Source: Promethearchaeota archaeon (GTDB lineage Archaea; Asgardarchaeota; Lokiarchaeia; Sigynarchaeales; SOKP01). From it: 11,031 bases of DNA. A program made the position numbers and the translations under genes. The stretch is taken from contig JABXKC010000057.1 in the NCBI GenBank assembly GCA_013375495.1, forward strand, positions 1 through 11,031, read 5' to 3'. The notes beneath the pieces were generated by a model. That model had not been told where the DNA came from and made no database searches. It saw only the letters and a list, made by a program, of their open reading frames with translations. Shown piece by piece: positions 7,081-11,031 of this stretch; the first letter of the stretch is position 1, and the number at the start of each line of letters is the position of its first letter.

Positions 7081-9774
7081 CTAGATCTCTAGATTAAACT
7101 CATAATACCCAGAACCCAATTTAAATAGTAGATAATCCTCTTCTACTCCTAAAAATTCAATAAGATCATTACTAATCTGTTTCTCCTGTTCCCAAATTAC
7201 AATTTCACCTTCTTTTAAAGATGTTCCCTTATTATTCTTCGGAAACCATAATTCTACAGTAGATCCTAATGGAATTTTGCATACAAGTTTAAACCTATCT
7301 GACAATTTTTCCCAGGATACATGTAAGGGTCCTCTTATAGTATTCAATGATGCGCTCACATAGTCCATATCTTCAGGAATAAAAGGTTTAATCATTATTG
7401 ACTTCCAACTTGGCTTAAGTGCGTTCATTCCAGCTAATGATTTAAAGAACCAAGGATCTACCGATCCGAGCATGATATGATTGTGAGAATTCATACCTGC
7501 ACCCTCTAATTTTTCCCACCTCTCCCATAGTGTAGTAGCCCCTTCTGCGATCATATATCCATATCCTGGGAAGCTAGTTTGATTTACCATCCTATATATT
7601 ATTTCCGGATAACCATTATCGGTTAATACATCAAATAAATATCGTGTTCCTACAATTCCAGTATTGAAATGATAATCAAATTCATTTTTAATGCTATCAA
7701 TTAGCGTTTTTAGAACGGTTTTACGCTTTTTTTCTGGAACCATGTTTAGATAGAGAGGGAGGGTATTTGATGTTTGGCTGACTGTGGAATCAGTTGGAGC
7801 TAACTTTTGAACATCATATACCACTTTTAGAAACTTATTATTAAATGCTTCTTTAATAGACTTCAATTTAGTTTCATAATATTTAACATCTTCATCTTTT
7901 TCTAAGATTTTAGCTATTTTTGTTAGGAGAAGAGTATCATGATAATAATACCATGATGATGTCAATTCAATCGGGGTTCTTCGAGAGACAATACTACAAG
8001 GAGGACACCAATCTCCATACTTTCCCGTTAAAATCAAGTTATCTTTCGCGATAGATGCTAAAAAATCTACATATTTCTTTATTGAATCGTAATGTTCCTT
8101 TAATATTTCGACATCATTGTAGTAATAATAAAGATACCAAGCAAAAGTGATATAAGCAGTACCCCATGCGGGATCTGCTGGATAAATCCTCCAATACGGA
8201 GGAACAACATCAGATAGGCTCCCATCATCCTCTTGGGCCAATTTTATATCTCTCAAATATTTAATACAAAATCTTGCCATATCAAAATTAAAAATTGCTT
8301 CTTCAATAGTAAGCTGAGCATCTCCCATCCAACCATGTCTTTCATCTCGTTGTGGGCAATCAGTAGGAATACTCATTAAATTACTCAACTGACCCCAAAT
8401 AATATTGGTGTGAATTCGGTTTAATAATTGATTAGAGCAATTAAAATCACTTGCTCTTGTAACATTACTATGAAAGAACAAACCTGTGAGAGTTTCCTCA
8501 GATGGAACACCTGGAAATCCTGTCAATTCTACGTATCGAAATCCATGATAAGTAAAATGAGGGATATAAATCTCTTCACCATCTCCTTTAAGCATATAAA
8601 CATCTGTAGCTACCGCTTCGCCAGTTGTTGCTCGATTTAGCGTTCCATCTTCATAAACAAGCTCAGAAAATCTCATTTGCACTCTTGTACCTCTTGGTCC
8701 TCGAACCTTTAACTTACATACTCCTGTAAAATTTTGGGCGAAATCAAAAATATACACTCCAGGTTGAGGGTTATTTATTTGATGTGGTTTTAAAGTTTTT
8801 GTGATTTGAATGGGTTCCATCATTTGTGATGCTAAGTTATGACCAGAAACAACTGCGGCATTTATCCAATTAGTACCATCAAATTTAGGTTTGTCCCATC
8901 CAATTTCTTCTTCTCGGGCGTCATATAGTTCCCCATAATAAATACCATTTTCTTTTATTGGTCCAGCTGAGACTTTCCAACTCTCATCAGATAATATTTT
9001 TTCACTAGAACCATCTTCATAATGAATATGAATTTGAAGAATTAGTTTAGGGTAATCATATTTAAAGAGATTCACACACCTTCCATTACCTAGAATCACA
9101 CCAATTGCATTATTTTCTCCTAGAGTTTCTTTAATATCATATGTAGAATAAAGAGCGATTTTATGATAATCAGTTTGGGCAGGTTCTAAGATTCTATTAC
9201 CGATCTTATCTCCGTTAATTCGTAGTTCATAATAACCGATTCCACATATGTACACTTTAGCAGATTTAATTGGCTTAAATAACTGAAACTCTTTTCTAAG
9301 ATAAACTCCATGAACTTCTTTAATTCTTCCAAACGGAGCCCTTGGTCCCGATTTATATTTAAACTTTCTTAGAGATGCTTTATCTAAGAATTCAGGTCTA
9401 CTTATCCACTTTGCTGTCCAATCACTTTCTTCGAATAATGCTGTTCCAAAAGACACAATTTCGCTATATTTGCTTTCCTTTGAATTCTTATCCCACCATC
9501 TTACTTTCCAATAATAAGTCTTATCGCTTTCAAGAGATTCGCCTTTATAAATAATATTGAAATGATTTTCAGAGTCGATTTTACCACTATCCCATAAATC
9601 TACATTGTTAGTATTCAAGAGATACTTGTCCGAAGCGACGAGAATTTGATAAACAGATTGTTTTTGATTTCTTTCCTCATGATCTATCATCCAAGAAAAA
9701 CGGGGTGATTTTGTATCATTCCCTATTGGATTAGATAAATACTCACATTTTAAATTATAAGGTGCCTTTAACAT
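7081..9774 (-). CDS. GH78 alpha-L-rhamnosidase
   Basis: An 897-residue inverting glycosidase that releases terminal alpha-L-rhamnose. Order of domains: N-terminal Fn3-like domain (about 1-115, with NLKCEYLSNP and PRFSW), rhamnosidase N-domain (about 130-310), a beta-sandwich (about 318-435, with YHGFRYVELTG), the (alpha/alpha)6 catalytic barrel (about 440-780) and a C-terminal beta domain to the end. DCPQRDERHGWMGD holds the probable general acid Glu478; TTLWERWE holds the probable general base Glu751, so both catalytic residues are present. The ATG at 9774 is preferred over in-frame ATGs at 9846 and 9792: it directly precedes the conserved domain and sits 26 bp from a TATA box. No signal peptide, so it acts on imported oligosaccharides. 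It is divergent from the esterase and upstream of the transporter. The stop is TAG, within an overlapping TCTAGA pair (7080-7093). Confidence 0.95.
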   Translation of the reverse strand: MLKAPYNLKCEYLSNPIGNDTKSPRFSWMIDHEERNQKQSVYQILVASDKYLLNTNNVDLWDSGKIDSENHFNIIYKGESLESDKTYYWKVRWWDKNSKESKYSEIVSFGTALFEESDWTAKWISRPEFLDKASLRKFKYKSGPRAPFGRIKEVHGVYLRKEFQLFKPIKSAKVYICGIGYYELRINGDKIGNRILEPAQTDYHKIALYSTYDIKETLGENNAIGVILGNGRCVNLFKYDYPKLILQIHIHYEDGSSEKILSDESWKVSAGPIKENGIYYGELYDAREEEIGWDKPKFDGTNWINAAVVSGHNLASQMMEPIQITKTLKPHQINNPQPGVYIFDFAQNFTGVCKLKVRGPRGTRVQMRFSELVYEDGTLNRATTGEAVATDVYMLKGDGEEIYIPHFTYHGFRYVELTGFPGVPSEETLTGLFFHSNVTRASDFNCSNQLLNRIHTNIIWGQLSNLMSIPTDCPQRDERHGWMGDAQLTIEEAIFNFDMARFCIKYLRDIKLAQEDDGSLSDVVPPYWRIYPADPAWGTAYITFAWYLYYYYNDVEILKEHYDSIKKYVDFLASIAKDNLILTGKYGDWCPPCSIVSRRTPIELTSSWYYYHDTLLLTKIAKILEKDEDVKYYETKLKSIKEAFNNKFLKVVYDVQKLAPTDSTVSQTSNTLPLYLNMVPEKKRKTVLKTLIDSIKNEFDYHFNTGIVGTRYLFDVLTDNGYPEIIYRMVNQTSFPGYGYMIAEGATTLWERWEKLEGAGMNSHNHIMLGSVDPWFFKSLAGMNALKPSWKSIMIKPFIPEDMDYVSASLNTIRGPLHVSWEKLSDRFKLVCKIPLGSTVELWFPKNNKGTSLKEGEIVIWEQEKQISNDLIEFLGVEEDYLLFKLGSGYYEFNLEI

Positions 9775-9795
9775 ATTTATAGTATAATACATTTT

Positions 9796-9805
9796 GATAT
9801 AAAAA
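9796..9805. promoter_or_regulatory. Shared two-way TATA box between GH78 and esterase genes
   Basis: The same 10 bp read TTTTTATATC on the minus strand and GATATAAAAA on the plus strand. On the minus strand the centre is 26 bp from the GH78 ATG at 9774, predicting a leaderless message. On the plus strand it predicts a start near 9826, giving the esterase a leader of about 37 nt that includes its ribosome site. No other convincing TATA box lies in the 88-bp gap. Confidence 0.55.
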
Positions 9806-9814
9806 GTTATAACT
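9805..9814. promoter_or_regulatory. 10-bp perfect palindrome beside the shared TATA box
   Basis: AGTTATAACT is its own reverse complement and adjoins the TATA element, on the side where TFB would bind for GH78 and just downstream of the box for the esterase. It could be an operator serving both directions. Ten bases of AT-rich palindrome can occur by chance. Confidence 0.35.
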
Positions 9815-9847
9815 AGACATAAATGTATTTCACAGAATTGGTACAAC

Positions 9848-9853
9848 GGTGAT
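9848..9853 (+). promoter_or_regulatory. Ribosome binding site of the esterase
   Basis: GGTGAT matches the archaeal anti-Shine-Dalgarno target and ends 9 nt before the ATG at 9863. It confirms that start and contrasts with GH78, Gfo and GH4, where no such motif is seen. Confidence 0.65.
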
Positions 9854-9862
9854 GTAAATAAA

Positions 9863-10816
9863 ATGGAATATGTAGAAAAAGAGCTTCCAGTAGAGCAAAT
9901 GGAAGAACCAGAGGATCCTTTAAATTTAGAAGTAATAGCTAAATTACCCGTATCTCACATAGAACATTTTCTTAAGGAAAATATCGAAAAAATCAGAGCA
10001 GGAATGGGCGGTGATAGTAAAGATATTACAACTCGATCGATTACTTCCGAAGATAAAATTATTTCTGGATATGAAAATGATTTACGGATAAGAATCTATA
10101 AACCAGAGATTTCGAATAAGAGACCTTTAATGGTGTTTTTCCACGGAGGTGGTTGGTTTGGGGGAAGCTTAGAAGCTGTAGAAAATTATTGTAAAGGTGT
10201 TTGTGATCAAGCAGACTGTGTGGTCATATCTGTAGATTACCACCTTACTCCAGAACATCCTTATCCAGAAGGTGTGGAAGACAGTTATTTGGCAGTAAAA
10301 TGGGCTATAAAAAATAAATCAGAATTAAATATAGACGAAAATAAAATTGTTGTTTCAGGGGATAGTGCAGGTGGGAATTTTTCAGCAGTCTTGACCTTGA
10401 TGGCTAAAGATAGAAAAGAATATAACATTGCTAAACAGATTCTTATCTATCCCGCAACTAACTTAGAGGTTCATAGCAATCCAAATGAAACTTCACCGGG
10501 TTCAGACGGTGTGGATAAATTTCTCCAAGCAATAATTAATCTCTATCTGCAAGGTCATGTGGACTCATCAGATCCTTATGTATCACCTGCTTTAGCTAAA
10601 GACTTTAATAATTTACCTGAAGCTTTAATTGCTGTAGGAGAACAAGACCCGTTATACAAAAGTTGTTTGGAATACGCCAAAATTCTTGATAAAGCAGGGA
10701 AATATGTTAAGTTTATTCTCTATAAGAATACTGATCATGCTTTCATCGATAGGACTGGTAATTCAGACCAAGCTGATGATTTAGTAAAAGAAGCTGCGGA
10801 GTTTATACGGAATTAA
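9863..10816 (+). CDS. Alpha/beta-hydrolase esterase, hormone-sensitive-lipase (family IV) type
   Basis: A 317-residue carboxylesterase with all family IV marks: oxyanion-hole motif HGGGW (94-98), nucleophile Ser168 in GDSAGG, acid Asp262 in GEQDPL and His292 in DHAF, a complete catalytic triad. An N-terminal cap region of about 85 residues, helical and acidic at first, precedes the core, as is normal in this family. No signal peptide or membrane segment, so it is cytoplasmic. The ATG is supported by GGTGAT 9 nt upstream. Enzymes of this type hydrolyse short-chain acyl esters. Next to the rhamnosidase, with which it shares a divergent promoter, it may remove acetyl groups from imported oligosaccharides, but this family also includes general esterases, so the natural substrate is uncertain. 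Confidence 0.92.
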   Translation: MEYVEKELPVEQMEEPEDPLNLEVIAKLPVSHIEHFLKENIEKIRAGMGGDSKDITTRSITSEDKIISGYENDLRIRIYKPEISNKRPLMVFFHGGGWFGGSLEAVENYCKGVCDQADCVVISVDYHLTPEHPYPEGVEDSYLAVKWAIKNKSELNIDENKIVVSGDSAGGNFSAVLTLMAKDRKEYNIAKQILIYPATNLEVHSNPNETSPGSDGVDKFLQAIINLYLQGHVDSSDPYVSPALAKDFNNLPEALIAVGEQDPLYKSCLEYAKILDKAGKYVKFILYKNTDHAFIDRTGNSDQADDLVKEAAEFIRN

Positions 10817-10846
10817 TTCTTGCCCTAAAAAATCTTAATTCCAATC

Positions 10847-10855
10847 TTTATAAAA
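10847..10855 (+). promoter_or_regulatory. TATA box for the last gene (leaderless)
   Basis: TTTATAAAA is a strong archaeal TATA match centred 26 bp before the ATG at 10877. No ribosome site lies between, and the predicted transcript starts at the ATG. It is the clearest leaderless promoter in the window. Confidence 0.6.
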
Positions 10856-10876
10856 TTTAAGTAGCAATTAGTAACA

Positions 10877-11031
10877 ATGAGTGACGATTCTCTTAGTTTT
10901 AAAAAAAGTCTAAAAAATTACATTGATATTATTTTTACATTATTTAATTTTTTAATCATTCTATTTCCCTTGATTAGTAAAAATGAAGTATTGGTAATTT
11001 CTATAATAGGAATTTTAATCTCAAGTACTCT
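10877..11031 (+). CDS. Unidentified membrane protein, N-terminal part (3' end outside window)
   Basis: An open frame begins at ATG 10877 and runs to the window edge without a stop (51 codons). It starts with a polar, lysine-containing stretch (M-S-D-D-S-L-S-F-K-K), then a hydrophobic segment rich in I, F and L at about residues 18-34, a short polar turn (S-K-N-E) and the beginning of a second hydrophobic segment. This predicts a membrane protein with at least two spanning helices and no cleavable signal peptide. Start choice rests on a strong TATA box 26 bp upstream. It lies 60 nt behind the esterase on the same strand but appears to have its own promoter. I do not recognise the family, and whether it belongs to the sugar locus cannot be told. 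Confidence 0.6.
   Translation, partial: MSDDSLSFKKSLKNYIDIIFTLFNFLIILFPLISKNEVLVISIIGILISST

Noticed and set aside
9775..9846. Longer GH78 start at ATG 9846 or 9792
   Set aside because: The extension runs through the TATA element shared with the esterase gene, and the added residues do not resemble a GH78 N-terminus or a proper signal peptide.

Overview
The window is AT-rich and densely coded. It carries a carbohydrate-use locus of eight genes, two of them cut by the window edges. No rRNA, tRNA, CRISPR array or insertion sequence was seen. The promoters look archaeal: several genes have a TATA-like box centred 25-26 bp upstream of the start codon, so the transcript would begin at or next to the ATG (leaderless or nearly so), and bacterial-style AGGAGG ribosome sites are missing. 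Where a ribosome site does occur it is of the GGTGAT/AGGTG kind. AT-richness, archaeal promoters and a large bacterial-type set of sugar genes suggest an Asgard archaeon, perhaps Lokiarchaeia-like. That placement is an inference; no phylogenetic marker gene is present.

Layout, left to right. (1) 3-1421 (+): 3' two-thirds of a LacZ-type GH2 beta-galactosidase. (2) 1434-2570 (-): a Gfo/Idh/MocA-fold protein with GH109-like features, convergent with lacZ. (3) 2673-5532 (+): a GH4 NAD/metal-dependent alpha-glycosidase followed by rhamnulokinase (rhaB), divergent from the Gfo gene across a 102-bp region rich in repeats. (4) 9774-5564 (-): a GH78 alpha-L-rhamnosidase and, downstream of it, a GPH-family sugar:cation symporter, convergent with rhaB. 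(5) 9863-10816 (+): an HSL-family (GDSAG) esterase, divergent from GH78 over a shared TATA element. (6) 10877 to the end (+): the start of an unidentified membrane protein.

The genes fit one task: import and intracellular breakdown of a rhamnose-containing plant glycan fragment, such as rhamnogalacturonan-I oligosaccharides or rhamnosylated glycosides. The GPH symporter would import the oligosaccharide. GH78 would release L-rhamnose, the GH4 enzyme an alpha-linked sugar (possibly galacturonic acid), LacZ beta-galactose from side chains, and the esterase acyl groups. RhaB would phosphorylate L-rhamnulose. None of the enzymes with a visible N-terminus has a signal peptide, so breakdown should be cytoplasmic. 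Rhamnose isomerase and rhamnulose-1-phosphate aldolase are not in the window.

The most interesting points are the head-to-head pair of two NAD-fold putative glycosidases (GH4 and the GH109-like protein, which has Ile in place of the usual EKP lysine), a TTGTGA-N6-TCACAA operator candidate touching the GH4 start, a shared two-way TATA box, and a phosphorylating rhamnose kinase in an apparent archaeon.
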